From contig VHAX01000015.1 of NCBI GenBank assembly GCA_016872215.1, positions 1 through 48,484 of the forward strand: DNA of 48,484 nucleotides. The letters are read 5' to 3'. The notes below the pieces were generated by a model, which saw only the letters and a list, made by a program, of their open reading frames with translations, did not search any database and was not told where the DNA came from. Origin of the DNA: Sphingomonadales bacterium (GTDB taxonomy: Bacteria; Bacteroidota; Bacteroidia; UBA7662). The translations under genes were made by a program, and so were the position numbers. Below are positions 25,049-34,647 of this stretch, one piece after another (the stretch's first letter is position 1; every line of letters starts with the position of its first letter).

Positions 25049-26005
25049 TTAATCGCCTTCGGGCGCTTCGGTGGGGGGTGGATCCGTTTTTTCACTGGTA
25101 AATTGAACGCGCATCCAGCGATTCATCCGCCTCATCTGCAGATTCAACCATTTTATAGCCAGAGCCATCAGTATGGTGCTAGCGAATGTGAGGGTACCGT
25201 ATACCACCCCCACCAGAGCCATAGGACCAGATCTGAGCAGGCTTTGTGCCACGTATATGGCGAGCGAGCTGTTTTGCAGGCCCACTTCTGTAGAAATGGT
25301 GATTCCGCTACTGCTTCCAAGTCCCATAATGCGGGTTAGCAGGTATCCAACCACCATACTTAATGCGTTGAGCAGGAGCACGGGTTTCACCAGGGTCATT
25401 GCGTCCTCAAATGAATGCGTTTCACCCCCGGTATCGAAAAAGATTACGCCCAGGAAGGCCGCCAGAAGCAAAATGGGTAGGATGTAGCGAAGGGGCTGCT
25501 CCAGTTTTCGACTGAAAACAGGTCGGAAGCGGCGAATGAATATGCCAACCAATGCCGGGACCACTGTCATCAGAGCGATGTCGCCTACAGTTCGTACGAA
25601 TGGCAGACTAATCAACACTGAATCGCCTATGTAGCGCTCGAGGGCAAGTCTGGTCAGGTAGGGCATGGTGAAGACCACGAGAAGGCTGTTGATGGTGGTG
25701 AGGCTCACCGAAAGGGCCACATTGGCACGCAACAGGTGGTTGACGAGTCCGGAGGAGGCACCGCCGGGACTAGCAGCAATGATCACCAGGCCAACCTTGT
25801 ATTCGGGTGATATGTTCATCCGGTCGGCCAGTGCAAATGCTATGATCGGGAGCAGGCCCATTTGGGCAAACAGGCCGATCAGTATCGCCTTTGGATACAA
25901 AATAATACTACGAAAACTCTGGAGGGTGAGGGACAGACCCACGCCGATCATGATTACCACCAGCGTTGCCGGTAGAAAAACTCCGGAGAATAGTCCCTCG
26001 CTCAT
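25049..26005 (-). CDS. Bile acid:sodium symporter (BASS) family transporter
   Basis: This 318-residue membrane protein has about nine or ten hydrophobic helices and the fold of the bile acid:Na+ symporter family, which moves organic anions with sodium. The conserved crossover region is visible as VIIAASPGGASSGLVNHLLRANVALSVSLT near residues 90-120, and a second part reads SSSGITISTEVGLQNSSLAI in the C-terminal half, matching the paired unwound helices of BASS proteins. The first codons overlap the scpA stop (ATGA), showing coupling with scpA. In bacteria these proteins have been linked to transport of pyruvate, pantoate and other anions; the substrate here is unknown. Confidence 0.88.
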   Translation of the reverse strand: MSEGLFSGVFLPATLVVIMIGVGLSLTLQSFRSIILYPKAILIGLFAQMGLLPIIAFALADRMNISPEYKVGLVIIAASPGGASSGLVNHLLRANVALSVSLTTINSLLVVFTMPYLTRLALERYIGDSVLISLPFVRTVGDIALMTVVPALVGIFIRRFRPVFSRKLEQPLRYILPILLLAAFLGVIFFDTGGETHSFEDAMTLVKPVLLLNALSMVVGYLLTRIMGLGSSSGITISTEVGLQNSSLAIYVAQSLLRSGPMALVGVVYGTLTFASTILMALAIKWLNLQMRRMNRWMRVQFTSEKTDPPPTEAPEGD

Positions 26006-26760
26006 TCGTTGTTTGTTGATTCGGCGGGTTGGGCCAGGCTGAAGTAAAACTGATTATAACCTTCCCCGGCAAACAGGTTTATTTTTTGTTCCTGCAGCAA
26101 CTCAAGGATGGCGAGGAATGTAAATATAGCCTCCATTTTATCGCGAAATGCTTCAAAAATCTGCATAAATGCGGTTTTTTTTGTGGTCTCCAGACTGCCG
26201 AGTAACCATTTTTTCTTGTCGGCCAGGGAATAGGGCCATGAGGCGATGCGGTGCCTGATTTCTTCCCCGCGTCCTTCAAACCGCTGCATGGCGCGGACAA
26301 AGGCTTTAAAGAGGGGGTAGACCCCCACAGGAAGAAGCCCCTGCTCGTTACCAATCTGCTTCTGGAGGGCCAACAGTTCTTCGGCAAGGTTGCCCCGCTG
26401 GAGTCGCTGCCGCTGATCGCTTTCGAGTCGTTCTATGGTCGACAGCACTTCCTTGTAGCGTTTGTATTCCAGCAGTTTCTGCACGAGGTCATGCCGGGGG
26501 TCGATTTCGTTACCGGCTTCGTCGAGTTCGGGCCGGGGAAGGAGCATCCGCACCTTGATGCGCATAAGGCTCGATGCTACCCAGATGAATTCGGCAGCCA
26601 GCGCGATATCGCGCTCCTCCATCTGCCGCACATAGGCCAGAAATTCGTCAGTTATGCGGCCGATTGGGATGTCGTAAATATCAAGCTCATCGCGTTCGAT
26701 AAAAAACAAGAGCAGGTCGAAGGGGCCTTCGAAGTGCTGTAGCCTGATTTCGTAGCTCAT
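26002..26760 (-). CDS. scpA: Segregation and condensation protein A
   Basis: ScpA is the kleisin subunit that bridges SMC heads in the bacterial condensin complex for chromosome compaction and segregation. The 252-residue protein has the N-terminal helical motif FEGPFDLLLFFIERDELDIYDIPIG and AAEFIWVASSLMRIKVRMLLP, which bind the SMC neck, an acidic/Gln-rich middle, and a C-terminal winged-helix region ending in EQKINLFAGEGYNQFYFS. The length and layout match Bacteroidota ScpA. The start ATG at 26760 lies 174 bp after the M16 gene; the stop overlaps the next start by 4 bp. scpB is not in the window. Confidence 0.92.
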   Translation of the reverse strand: MSYEIRLQHFEGPFDLLLFFIERDELDIYDIPIGRITDEFLAYVRQMEERDIALAAEFIWVASSLMRIKVRMLLPRPELDEAGNEIDPRHDLVQKLLEYKRYKEVLSTIERLESDQRQRLQRGNLAEELLALQKQIGNEQGLLPVGVYPLFKAFVRAMQRFEGRGEEIRHRIASWPYSLADKKKWLLGSLETTKKTAFMQIFEAFRDKMEAIFTFLAILELLQEQKINLFAGEGYNQFYFSLAQPAESTNNE

Positions 26761-26934
26761 ACCGTTTTGCTAGAGGGTTTGTGGATTCTGTGTAGGGGTA
26801 CTGCAGGGGAAAGGTATGGGTCGTGTATGATTAGGGTAGCGGTGGCGCAGGGATAGTGTATGGCTTTTGTAGGGCTACGACAGCGATGGTGTAGGGGTAT
26901 TGTCAGTTTCGTGAAAGAGTTTTGTCGACCTACA
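26761..26934. other. G-rich gap between M16 peptidase and scpA
   Basis: This 174-bp gap has no gene. It is rich in GTGTAGGG/GTGTATGG-like words on the plus strand. The 14-mers GTGTAGGGGTACTG (26790) and GTGTAGGGGTATTG (26889) lie 99 bp apart. The pattern is irregular and may be a decayed repeat. Confidence 0.4.
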
Positions 26935-28275
26935 TCATTGCTTAGACACTGAGCCTCCCGCCACAACGGCGGTGAAGGTGTCGGGACGAAGATAAGTGGC
27001 CGCGAGCTCTTGTAGTTGCGCCGACTGAACGCTGCGGAGGGTTTCCAGGTAGCGGAGATAGTAGCCGAAATCCAACCCGAACACCTGCACATCTGAGAGC
27101 CGATCGGCCGGGGAAAAAGGGCCCTCGAAGGCACTCCTGAGGTTGCCCTCCAGATAGGCCCTTACCGTATTCAGCTCTTCCTCGCCGACCGTTTCGGTGC
27201 ACAAGCGGTTCATTTCGTGGATGATCTCCTCTCTTGCTTCAAGCTCCACCGATGCGCCGACCTCGGTGGCCACGCTGATCCATCCGCTCTCTACCCGCGA
27301 ATGCAGTGCCGCCCCCACCCCATAGGTGTAGCCCTTGTCTTCCCGTAGATTTTTCATGAGACGTGATCCGAAGTAGCCTCCGAAGAGGGTGAGCAGCACC
27401 TCAAGGGCGGGGTAATCGGGGTGGGTGCGTGCCGGAGCCCTACGACCCAGGCGTATGGAATGCTGAGTGGCGTCGGCTTTCTCGACCCGGTGCCATTCGG
27501 GCAGTCCGGTGGGATCGGGTGCCGCATCGAATGTGCGCCTTTGGGGATGTTCTGCGCCTCTGGGCAGCTCAGCGGGACAACTATCCTGTAGTTTGCGCAG
27601 GGCTTCACGGGTGTTGCCCCCGGCAACCACCAATCTTAGTCCACCCGCCTGATAAAAACAACGATGGAAGTCAACCAGATCCTCGGTGGAAACCGCAAGC
27701 AGGTCGCCCTCACGGGTGCTGTACCCATACGGATGCTGGTCGCCGAACAGCAAACCCATCAACCGGTTGCGTGACAAAACACTTACCTTGTTGAGCGAAA
27801 CGGCCAGTTCCTGCAGTCGGTTCTTCAGGGTGGTCTGCAGTTCCTGGGCAGGGAAATTGGGTTGGAAGATGAGTTCCCAAACCACGGGGAGGACCGGTTC
27901 AAGGTGTTTGCCGAGACTATAAACCCCCACCATGCTGCGGTGAATTCCGCCTTCATGGTGCAGGTAGGCCCCGTAGTAGGCGAGCTTCTCGGCAATCTGC
28001 TTGCTGCTGTGCCCCACGCTACCTTCCTGAAGCATCCGGTTGGTGAGTGAGGCCACCAGGGGCTTGGATTCATGCCAGGAACCTACGGGGAATTGCCACT
28101 CAATCCGAACCAGATCGTGTCCGCCAGCCTCAATCAGGTCGACCGGCAACAAACCTCCCGACCACTCGATCTGGTGCTGTTCCACCACGGGCCACACCAT
28201 ATCGGCCAACGGCATAGTGCGTGGGGGGCGACTGCGGTCGGGCGCGGTTGCCGCAACAATCTCTTCTTCCTTCAT
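26935..28275 (-). CDS. M16 family peptidase homologue lacking the zinc-binding motif
   Basis: This 446-residue protein has the two-lobed M16 (pitrilysin/mitochondrial-processing-peptidase) architecture. The N-terminal lobe has LTNRMLQEGSVGHSSKQIAEKL and a G-x-Y-L-HHEGG strand. The C-terminal lobe has LFGGYFGSRLMKNLREDKGYTYGVGA, the conserved R/Y-bearing substrate-binding motif. The HxxEH zinc motif that should follow the first strand is absent, so it is probably the non-catalytic partner of the neighbouring active M16 protein, as in two-subunit M16B peptidases. No clear signal peptide is seen, suggesting a cytoplasmic or unconventional location. A 233-bp gap separates the two M16 genes, so the second may have its own promoter. 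Confidence 0.85.
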   Translation of the reverse strand: MKEEEIVAATAPDRSRPPRTMPLADMVWPVVEQHQIEWSGGLLPVDLIEAGGHDLVRIEWQFPVGSWHESKPLVASLTNRMLQEGSVGHSSKQIAEKLAYYGAYLHHEGGIHRSMVGVYSLGKHLEPVLPVVWELIFQPNFPAQELQTTLKNRLQELAVSLNKVSVLSRNRLMGLLFGDQHPYGYSTREGDLLAVSTEDLVDFHRCFYQAGGLRLVVAGGNTREALRKLQDSCPAELPRGAEHPQRRTFDAAPDPTGLPEWHRVEKADATQHSIRLGRRAPARTHPDYPALEVLLTLFGGYFGSRLMKNLREDKGYTYGVGAALHSRVESGWISVATEVGASVELEAREEIIHEMNRLCTETVGEEELNTVRAYLEGNLRSAFEGPFSPADRLSDVQVFGLDFGYYLRYLETLRSVQSAQLQELAATYLRPDTFTAVVAGGSVSKQ

Positions 28276-28508
28276 CTTTTCTTCCTTGATGTGTTATTAT
28301 GTCTTATTATTTTCCTTTTTGAATGCGCTCATCATGTGCCTAATCTAGTGATATTCCTCTATAAAATACCTCTGCCGCCACCGAGTCTTACCCCTTTTTT
28401 TAGCTATTATTGACCCAGAAACTTGTCAATCCACGCCTTGAGTTGCCTTTTCTACCAAAGCGTTGCAACTGCATCGCTCGTTCACCATTCACAATATTAA
28501 GCCATCCA

Positions 28509-29744
28509 CTAGCGACGATACACCAGTAGGCTGCTCCGGTCTTCGCAAAACACCTCGCCGGCAGCCGACCGGATCGCATCAGGTTCAACGGCCATGTAGC
28601 GGGCCACATGTCGGTTGATGCCCTCAACTTCACCAAGCAACGCATTGTAGCACAGATTCAGTGCCACATTGAGTCCCTGAACGTGGCCAAAGTGATATTC
28701 CGCCTCAATCTGGTTAATCTGCCGCTGCCATTCCTCGCGTTCCATAGGTTGTGATTTCAATTCATTCAATTCGTTCCACAAAGCCGATGTGGCCGCTTCT
28801 ATGCTGACCCCCTCGGCTGGGTGACCGCTCAGCACGAGGAGGCCTGGATCGCGCTCACCACTTACATACGCGTTGATTTGTCCGAACACCTGCTTATCGC
28901 GCACCAAACGCCTGTAGAGTCTCGCCGAGCGGCCCCGACCGAGTACGTCCGACAACATATCGGCCGCCACATAGCCTTCTTCATCGCGACCACTCATGGG
29001 GAAGGCGAGGTACAGCGCATCCGCGGGCAGTGCGGGGTCACACACCTCTTCGTAGCGAGGCGCCTCGGGTATAGGTTCCCTGGGCAAGTTGCGAGGGAGG
29101 CGTGCTCCGCATGGGATATCGCCAAACCACCGCTCTACCGACTCAAATATCTGGCTGAACTCGTAGGGCCCGCTCACGGCCAGATAAGCATAGTTGGGAC
29201 GATAATGACGATAGAAAAATGCCTCCACTTCTGCCAGTTCGGCCTTCTCAATGTGGGCTATCTCCTTGCCGATTGTGGCCCATCGGTAGGGATGGATTCG
29301 GTAGGCCAGGGCCCTCAAACGCAGCCAGGCATCACCGAAGGGCTGGTTGAGGTAGCGCTGGTGGTACTCCTCCACTACGACTTGTCGCTGCACCCCGAGA
29401 CTGCGTTCGCTGAAGTCGAGTTGCAGCATACGGTCACTTTCGAGCCACAGCGCTGTTTCCAATTGAGCGGCAGGAAAGCTGATGTAGTAGTTGGTGAGGT
29501 CGCTGGAGGTGAATGCATTGTTCTCAGCGCCCATATTCTGAGCCACCCGATCGTAATCTGGTATGTTGGCCGACCCGCCGAACATCAGGTGTTCGAAGAG
29601 GTGGGCAAAGCCGGTGCGTTCGGGCTGCTCATCGCGCGAGCCCACATCGAAAAGCAGATTCACCACGCCCATTCCACTGCGTGAGTCTTGATGGGCAATC
29701 ACCGTTAGCCCATTCCGGAGCTGTTTCGACTGATATTCGATCAT
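28509..29744 (-). CDS. M16 family zinc metallopeptidase (catalytic subunit)
   Basis: This 411-residue M16 peptidase has an intact inverted zinc motif, GFAHLFEHLMFGG (His48, Glu51, His52), and the distal glutamate in VVVEEYHQR (Glu125 or Glu126). The C-terminal lobe holds the MLSDVLGRGRSARLYRRLVRDKQ substrate-binding region. It should form the active half of a two-chain M16B enzyme with the downstream inactive homologue, degrading peptides inside the clam-shell chamber. No signal peptide is visible. The start lies 8 bp after menB, so it is likely part of the menaquinone transcript. A link to menaquinone is not evident; co-transcription may be incidental. Confidence 0.9.
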   Translation of the reverse strand: MIEYQSKQLRNGLTVIAHQDSRSGMGVVNLLFDVGSRDEQPERTGFAHLFEHLMFGGSANIPDYDRVAQNMGAENNAFTSSDLTNYYISFPAAQLETALWLESDRMLQLDFSERSLGVQRQVVVEEYHQRYLNQPFGDAWLRLRALAYRIHPYRWATIGKEIAHIEKAELAEVEAFFYRHYRPNYAYLAVSGPYEFSQIFESVERWFGDIPCGARLPRNLPREPIPEAPRYEEVCDPALPADALYLAFPMSGRDEEGYVAADMLSDVLGRGRSARLYRRLVRDKQVFGQINAYVSGERDPGLLVLSGHPAEGVSIEAATSALWNELNELKSQPMEREEWQRQINQIEAEYHFGHVQGLNVALNLCYNALLGEVEGINRHVARYMAVEPDAIRSAAGEVFCEDRSSLLVYRR

Positions 29745-29752
29745 TTTTTTGG

Positions 29753-30580
29753 CTATGGGAATTTCGGAAACTGCCCAAAATCCGGCTTTCTCTTTTCGAG
29801 AAAGGCATTTTTACCCTCTTTGGCTTCTTCGCTTAGGTAGTAGAGTAACGTGGCGTTGCCTGCGAGTTCCTGTATGCCGGCCTGACCGTCGAGTTCGGCG
29901 TTGAACCCAGCCTTAAGCATACGCAGGGCGATCGGACTCTTCTCCAGGATTTTGCGGCACCAGTCAACCGTCACCTCCTCCAGCTCAGCCAGTGGCACTA
30001 CTTTGTTGACCAAACCCATATTGAGGGCTTCCCCCGCGTTGTATTGCTCACAAAGGAACCAGATCTCGCGGGCTTTTTTCTGTCCCACAATCCGGGCCAG
30101 ATAGGAGGCCCCAAATCCACCGTCAAAGCTTCCCACTTTCGGTCCGGTCTGACCGAAACGAGCGTTGTCTGCGGCTATGCTGAGATCGCAAACCACGTGC
30201 AGAACGTGGCCGCCCCCGATGGCCCAGCCGGCTACCATGGCGATTACGGGCTTGGGGATGCGCCGAATCTGCATTTGGAGGTCGAGGACGTTGAGCCGGG
30301 GTACCTGATCGTCTCCCACATATCCGCCGTGACCGCGTACACTCTGATCGCCCCCGCTGCAAAATGCAGCACCGCCCTCTCCTGTGAGGATCACCACCCC
30401 CACCTTAGGGTCCTGCCGGGCCAGTTCCATCGCTTCACTGAGTTCCTGAACGGTGAGTGGGGTGAAAGCGTTGTGTTTTTGTGGGCGGTTGATGCTGATT
30501 CGGGCTATGCCGTCGGCATACTGGAAGAGAATTTCACGGTATTCGCGCTGAGTTTCCCAGGGGAGAGCGGTGCGGATCAT
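29753..30580 (-). CDS. menB: 1,4-dihydroxy-2-naphthoyl-CoA synthase
   Basis: MenB is a crotonase-fold enzyme that cyclises o-succinylbenzoyl-CoA to 1,4-dihydroxy-2-naphthoyl-CoA in menaquinone synthesis. The 275-residue length is normal. Seen are [33 protein letters not shown] (oxyanion and CoA-binding region), [20 protein letters not shown], and [22 protein letters not shown], closely matching E. coli MenB. The last motif fits the bicarbonate-dependent type by resemblance. The ATG at 30580 overlaps the menD stop by 4 bp (ATGA), fixing the start; the longer upstream frame is out-of-phase menD sequence. Confidence 0.95.
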   Translation of the reverse strand: MIRTALPWETQREYREILFQYADGIARISINRPQKHNAFTPLTVQELSEAMELARQDPKVGVVILTGEGGAAFCSGGDQSVRGHGGYVGDDQVPRLNVLDLQMQIRRIPKPVIAMVAGWAIGGGHVLHVVCDLSIAADNARFGQTGPKVGSFDGGFGASYLARIVGQKKAREIWFLCEQYNAGEALNMGLVNKVVPLAELEEVTVDWCRKILEKSPIALRMLKAGFNAELDGQAGIQELAGNATLLYYLSEEAKEGKNAFLEKRKPDFGQFPKFP

Positions 30581-33147
30581 ATTGGGTTTAAAATGGCTTT
30601 TTGATAGGACTGGTAAACAATTTGATTGGCTTTTGGTTCGGTAACGACTTCCACTACCACAGGGCCCCGACCAGCGGGTCGTGTACCGAGTTGCTGCAGC
30701 ACTATGGTAAGCTCGTGGGCGGTTGATGCCCGGTGGGTGTCGCACCCCCAGGCTCCGGCCAGTGCCTGCAGGTCGATGCAACGGGGTGTTGCAAAGAGGG
30801 GTTCGCACTCTGACTGCCGCGAGGGTCCGTCGATCAGCCGAAAAATATCACCTCCCTGGTTGTTGATGACCACGATTCGAAAGTTGTCGGGACGCTCACT
30901 GCAACTGAGGGCGTTGAGGTCATACACAAAAGACAGGTCGCCGGTGATCAGCCACACGATACGTTCGGGATTGCTTATCGCGAATCCGAGCGCGGTGCTG
31001 TTTACCCCATCGATGCCACTGGTACCCCGGTTTGCATGTAGCCACCACGGACGAATGCTGGCGCCAAGCATTTGCCAGTAACGGATGGGCATGCTGTTGC
31101 CGAGGTGAACTGCATCCTGGCTGCTAATGTGCCGGCCTACTTCCTGAATGGCGGCCAGATCGCCAAAGGGCAGGTATTTCATGAAGGGGATCAGTGCGTC
31201 TTCTGTTTTTTGTTCCAGAACCCGCCACTGTTCTTGGTAGGTTTCAGTAGATGAATGGGCCGCTGTGCCTTCAATTAGGGTATATTGTGTATGGCCGTGG
31301 TTGATTACCTCCTGATTCTGGCTTTTTTTCAGTTGTTGGAGTACTTCTGATTGCGATTCGCTTGCTATACTAACTGTCCGTTTTATGCCCAATTCGTTCT
31401 CGGGGGTCTCACCAATTGTCTGGCTTGTGTCTACTATTGGCCTGCTCGTGTCACCGTCTGTCCGGCTTGTGTCAGTGTCTTTTTGGCTTGAGAATCCGCC
31501 TGTCCTTCTATTGTCACCGTCTGTCCGGCTTGTGTCAGTGTCTTTTTGGCTTGAGAATCCGCCTGTCCTTCTATTGTCACCGGACATATGGCTTGTGTCA
31601 CTTCCAGGTTGGCTTCTGAAACCGCTTGTCATGCTAGTGTAACTGTGGATTTGCAACGTGTCACTTACGGTTCTTAGAGCTTCAAATGGCGTTATTCTGA
31701 AGACTACCGGGGGGTTGTGGTAGGGATCGGCCCCCAACCCGATTGGGTCGAGCCGAAAGTGTCGGGGCCGACCCGCGCTTGTGGGCATTTTATCGTCTGC
31801 TTCGGCCTGACGGCGTAGCCAGTTGCGGGTGCACTTCCCCACGATTTGTAGTCCCCAGCTGATGATCACATCAGGGCGTAGCCTTCGGGTTTCTGCGGTA
31901 TCTCTGGCCAGCAGATCTTCATGCCGAACTATCAGTCCCGGGGTATCGCCCGTGTTCCGTCCTTCCGAATCGGATAGCTTGATTCCATGCAGGAGGTTGC
32001 TCACGGATTCCGACAAAACTACCACTCTGCTATCGCGCAGCCAATGCCGAACTTCGGCATCGAGCATGGCATCCGGCGCTGTTTGTCCCGGCACCAGCAA
32101 GATCCTCCGCGCATGGCGCAGAGTTTCCCGAAAGATCAGCATTAACGCCATCTCGTTACCTTGCTTGTTCAATTCCTCCCGTGCATCGGTTGCCGAAGAC
32201 GATAACGCCGATTCATCGCTTGGTTTATCCATTCCCTCCTGCGCATCGGTTGCCGAAGACGATAACGCCGATTCATCGCTTCGTTTATCCATTCCCTCCC
32301 GTGCATCGGTTGCCGAAGACAATAGCGCTGATTCGTTGCCCTGTGCCCCTACAAATCCAACTGTGCGTTCATCCGGAACAATGCGATCGTTTTGGTCGAC
32401 TTGCGTATGCAAGGGTTCAAATAGGATTGATGTACGTGGGGTGGAGTCCGCGACTGGATCCGGGTCGGCCGTTAGAGGATGATTTTCTATTTCTTCACTG
32501 TCAAATAGGGTCAATTCAATGGGCTTCATTCGGCCGCTGCTGTGCGCGAAACCATCGGATAGTCGGTCATCGACAGCCCCCGCTGGGGGAAAGGGGGGCA
32601 GTTCGTAGAGGGGTTCATGCAGGGGAACGTTGAGGTGCGCAGGCCCCTGCTGCTGCAGCATGACCGTCCACGTATGGTGCATTATAGTCAGGCTGCGTTT
32701 GCAGTCTATTTTCGTGCTTCCGTGTTCGGGTAGCGTGCCTGAAAACACGGTGTGGGACTCAAATACTTTACCCTGGCGGATGGTTTGTCCGTCGAGCTGG
32801 TCGATGCTGATCGCAGGCCGGTCGGCCGACAAGACCAACAGGGGCAGACGCAAATAGAAGGCCTCGGCCACGGCGGGCCCCATGTTCAACAAGGCGGTGC
32901 CTGAAGTGCACACCAGAGCCACGGCGGTTCTGCCGCGGGTCGACAGTGCTTGTCCGACTGCCACATAAGCTGCCGACCGCTCGTCTATGACCGTGCACAA
33001 CTGGAAATTTCCGTGCCGCGCGAAGGCCAAAGTGAGGGGGGCGGAGCGTGAGCCGGGACAAACCACCACGTTTCGGAGGCCCAATCGGTAGAGCCCATCC
33101 ACCAAATCAATGATGTGCTGTTTGTCGGAGTACAATTTTCTGCCCAT
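30577..33147 (-). CDS. menD: SEPHCHC synthase MenD with two large repeat-bearing insertions
   Basis: MenD is a thiamine-diphosphate enzyme joining isochorismate and 2-oxoglutarate to SEPHCHC in menaquinone synthesis. At 856 residues it is about 280 longer than typical. The N-terminal PYR domain is well kept ([53 protein letters not shown]). The C-terminal PP domain has [12 protein letters not shown] and NNQGGDIF, the ThDP/Mg site, plus NRGTSGIDG. Two inserts interrupt the fold. One at about residues 210-330 carries a 20-residue repeat (three copies). One at about 495-645 carries a 21-residue [21 protein letters not shown]-type repeat (two full copies plus decayed ones). Both fall at the edges of the central domain, and the frame stays intact, so the enzyme may still be functional. 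ATG 33147 is chosen; an in-frame TTG lies at 33195. It is flanked by menF and menB. Confidence 0.9.
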   Translation of the reverse strand: MGRKLYSDKQHIIDLVDGLYRLGLRNVVVCPGSRSAPLTLAFARHGNFQLCTVIDERSAAYVAVGQALSTRGRTAVALVCTSGTALLNMGPAVAEAFYLRLPLLVLSADRPAISIDQLDGQTIRQGKVFESHTVFSGTLPEHGSTKIDCKRSLTIMHHTWTVMLQQQGPAHLNVPLHEPLYELPPFPPAGAVDDRLSDGFAHSSGRMKPIELTLFDSEEIENHPLTADPDPVADSTPRTSILFEPLHTQVDQNDRIVPDERTVGFVGAQGNESALLSSATDAREGMDKRSDESALSSSATDAQEGMDKPSDESALSSSATDAREELNKQGNEMALMLIFRETLRHARRILLVPGQTAPDAMLDAEVRHWLRDSRVVVLSESVSNLLHGIKLSDSEGRNTGDTPGLIVRHEDLLARDTAETRRLRPDVIISWGLQIVGKCTRNWLRRQAEADDKMPTSAGRPRHFRLDPIGLGADPYHNPPVVFRITPFEALRTVSDTLQIHSYTSMTSGFRSQPGSDTSHMSGDNRRTGGFSSQKDTDTSRTDGDNRRTGGFSSQKDTDTSRTDGDTSRPIVDTSQTIGETPENELGIKRTVSIASESQSEVLQQLKKSQNQEVINHGHTQYTLIEGTAAHSSTETYQEQWRVLEQKTEDALIPFMKYLPFGDLAAIQEVGRHISSQDAVHLGNSMPIRYWQMLGASIRPWWLHANRGTSGIDGVNSTALGFAISNPERIVWLITGDLSFVYDLNALSCSERPDNFRIVVINNQGGDIFRLIDGPSRQSECEPLFATPRCIDLQALAGAWGCDTHRASTAHELTIVLQQLGTRPAGRGPVVVEVVTEPKANQIVYQSYQKAILNPI
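31385..31650. repeat. 63-bp coding tandem repeat in menD (second insertion)
   Basis: The plus-strand word GTCACCGTCTGTCCGGCTTG starts at 31450 and again at 31513 with nearly identical 63-bp units; a third, decayed unit starts at 31576. Within and around them GGCTTGTGTC recurs more often, suggesting growth from a shorter 21-bp-like unit. All periods are multiples of three, so the menD frame is preserved. Confidence 0.85.
32161..32340. repeat. 60-bp coding tandem repeat in menD (first insertion), three copies
   Basis: Units 32161-32220, 32221-32280 and 32281-32340 share GCATCGGTTGCCGAAGAC and GATTCATCGCT with few differences. On the coding strand they give three 20-residue units of the [18 protein letters not shown] type. 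The period is a multiple of three. Confidence 0.9.
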
Positions 33148-33191
33148 ATTGATGGTCTTTCCGGGTATCGCTCTCAGGATATTCAAATTGA

Positions 33192-34643
33192 TCAAACAGG
33201 CAATGTGTCCTTTGGGTTTTCCGATTGCAGATGCTGCAGGAGGGTCTTTGACTTATGGACCGTTTCCGCCCACTCGCTGTGTGGCTCGGAACCACCCAAA
33301 ATCCCGCATCCCATATGCAGATGGGCATATTGACCGCGCAGCTGAAGGGTACGCAGGTTCACAAACAGCCGGGCTTCATCGGGCGACTCGACAGGGCCCA
33401 AAAATCCGCCGTACAGCTGACGTGAACCCCGCTCGATTTCAGCCATAACACTCAGCGATGCGTCTTTTGGCCACCCGCCCACTGCGGGTGTGGGATGCAG
33501 CTGACCCACGAGCTCATCGAGGGGCAGATCACTCTCGCCCTCAAGCAGAGTACAGAGATGCTGAACAGGCCCGGCGCGCAGACTTTTGCGATCGCTTCTG
33601 CGGAAGTTACGGATGCGGGTCGACCAGTTGTGCGCGATAAAGTCGTCGACCACCTGCTGTTCGCGGATCTCCTTTTCGCCCCATTGCTCAGAACTGCCAT
33701 ATGCCGGCAGGGTGCCAGCCAGCGCCATACTGCGCAACCGCCTCAGCGGATGGATTTCGGGGGATGCGGAGTCGCCACCGCCGCCCGGCACCATCTCGAG
33801 TAAGAGTTCGGGGGTGGCCCCGATCCACAGCCCCCAATCGGGGTGCAGCACCAAGTTCACAAACGCCTGGGGATAGTCGCCGCACAACCGCCTCACAAAA
33901 TTCACCGGATGCAGATGCTTCGGCCAGGGGTGCGATTCGCTTCGGGCCAGCACGACCTTTCCGATGCGGCCCGTCGCAATCTCATGGAGAGCGGCATTGA
34001 CCCGCTCTTCAAATTCAGATTGACTCACCTCATTCAACACCACGTCTATCGATCCCGCGGGGAATCCATCGGGTAAGCCGTTCAGCCCCTGTTTCGATGC
34101 ACCGGGCCGTAGTCCACCCAAATACCCCTCCCATTCTGCTTCCAGCAAAACATCCTGTTGCGCTTGCGATTCACCGGATTCTGAATTATCCAAATGCCCG
34201 TGCGTTTCAATGGTATGTAAATTGTCCAATTGCGGCTGACCCGCTCTGGGCTCTGGAGCATTTAGTTGCTCAATGGATTTGAGTTTCTCGGCTTGTGTTT
34301 GATTCGATTTCCCTTCCATCGGGCCGTCCGTCGCTCGGCTCAAGGACTGTAAGGCTGAAAATAGCGGATCAGGCAGGGTTTTCCATTCGTCGCTCAGACC
34401 ATCGAAACCAGTAAAACTGAAATCACGCGCAATCCAATGAGCCGGAGAGGTGGGAAAGGAAAACGGAGCCAGCACAAAACCAAGGCTTGGCTGTTTGTTC
34501 CATAATGTGGGGGTTGGGGTGGCCGGAAGCGACCATCGGATGGTTTGGGCATCGGGCAAGCGGTAACCCACTAGGGTCCAACCAGTCTGCAAGGCCGCGT
34601 CGAAGAGGTGGTGCACGGAGTAATCCCCCGCCGGGTTGCTCAT
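33192..34643 (-). CDS. menF: Isochorismate synthase with an internal polar insert
   Basis: MenF converts chorismate to isochorismate, the first committed step of menaquinone synthesis. The C-terminal chorismate-binding domain is complete: GRIGKVVLARS (catalytic Lys), WIGATPELLLEM, RSMALAGTLPAY, the KEIREQQVVDDFI helix, GQLHPTPAVGGWPKDASL, ERGSRQLYGGFLGP, and GCGILGGSEPHSEWAETVHKS with the metal-binding acids. Residues about 100-200 form a Gln/Glu/Asn-rich insert with little predicted fold, lengthening the protein to 483 residues. It begins 4 bp after the menI-like stop; menD follows. The assignment to isochorismate (not salicylate or anthranilate) synthase rests on the men gene order. Confidence 0.92.
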   Translation of the reverse strand: MSNPAGDYSVHHLFDAALQTGWTLVGYRLPDAQTIRWSLPATPTPTLWNKQPSLGFVLAPFSFPTSPAHWIARDFSFTGFDGLSDEWKTLPDPLFSALQSLSRATDGPMEGKSNQTQAEKLKSIEQLNAPEPRAGQPQLDNLHTIETHGHLDNSESGESQAQQDVLLEAEWEGYLGGLRPGASKQGLNGLPDGFPAGSIDVVLNEVSQSEFEERVNAALHEIATGRIGKVVLARSESHPWPKHLHPVNFVRRLCGDYPQAFVNLVLHPDWGLWIGATPELLLEMVPGGGGDSASPEIHPLRRLRSMALAGTLPAYGSSEQWGEKEIREQQVVDDFIAHNWSTRIRNFRRSDRKSLRAGPVQHLCTLLEGESDLPLDELVGQLHPTPAVGGWPKDASLSVMAEIERGSRQLYGGFLGPVESPDEARLFVNLRTLQLRGQYAHLHMGCGILGGSEPHSEWAETVHKSKTLLQHLQSENPKDTLPV

Positions 34644-34647
34644 CCGA

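Noticed and set aside
28821-29684. 287-codon open frame on the plus strand opposite the M16 peptidase
   Set aside because: It is antisense to a gene with an intact HxxEH motif; no promoter, start context or protein features support it.
32161-32340. Regular 60-bp repeat considered as a CRISPR array
   Set aside because: The whole unit repeats with no unique spacers, lies inside the menD frame, and no cas genes are present.
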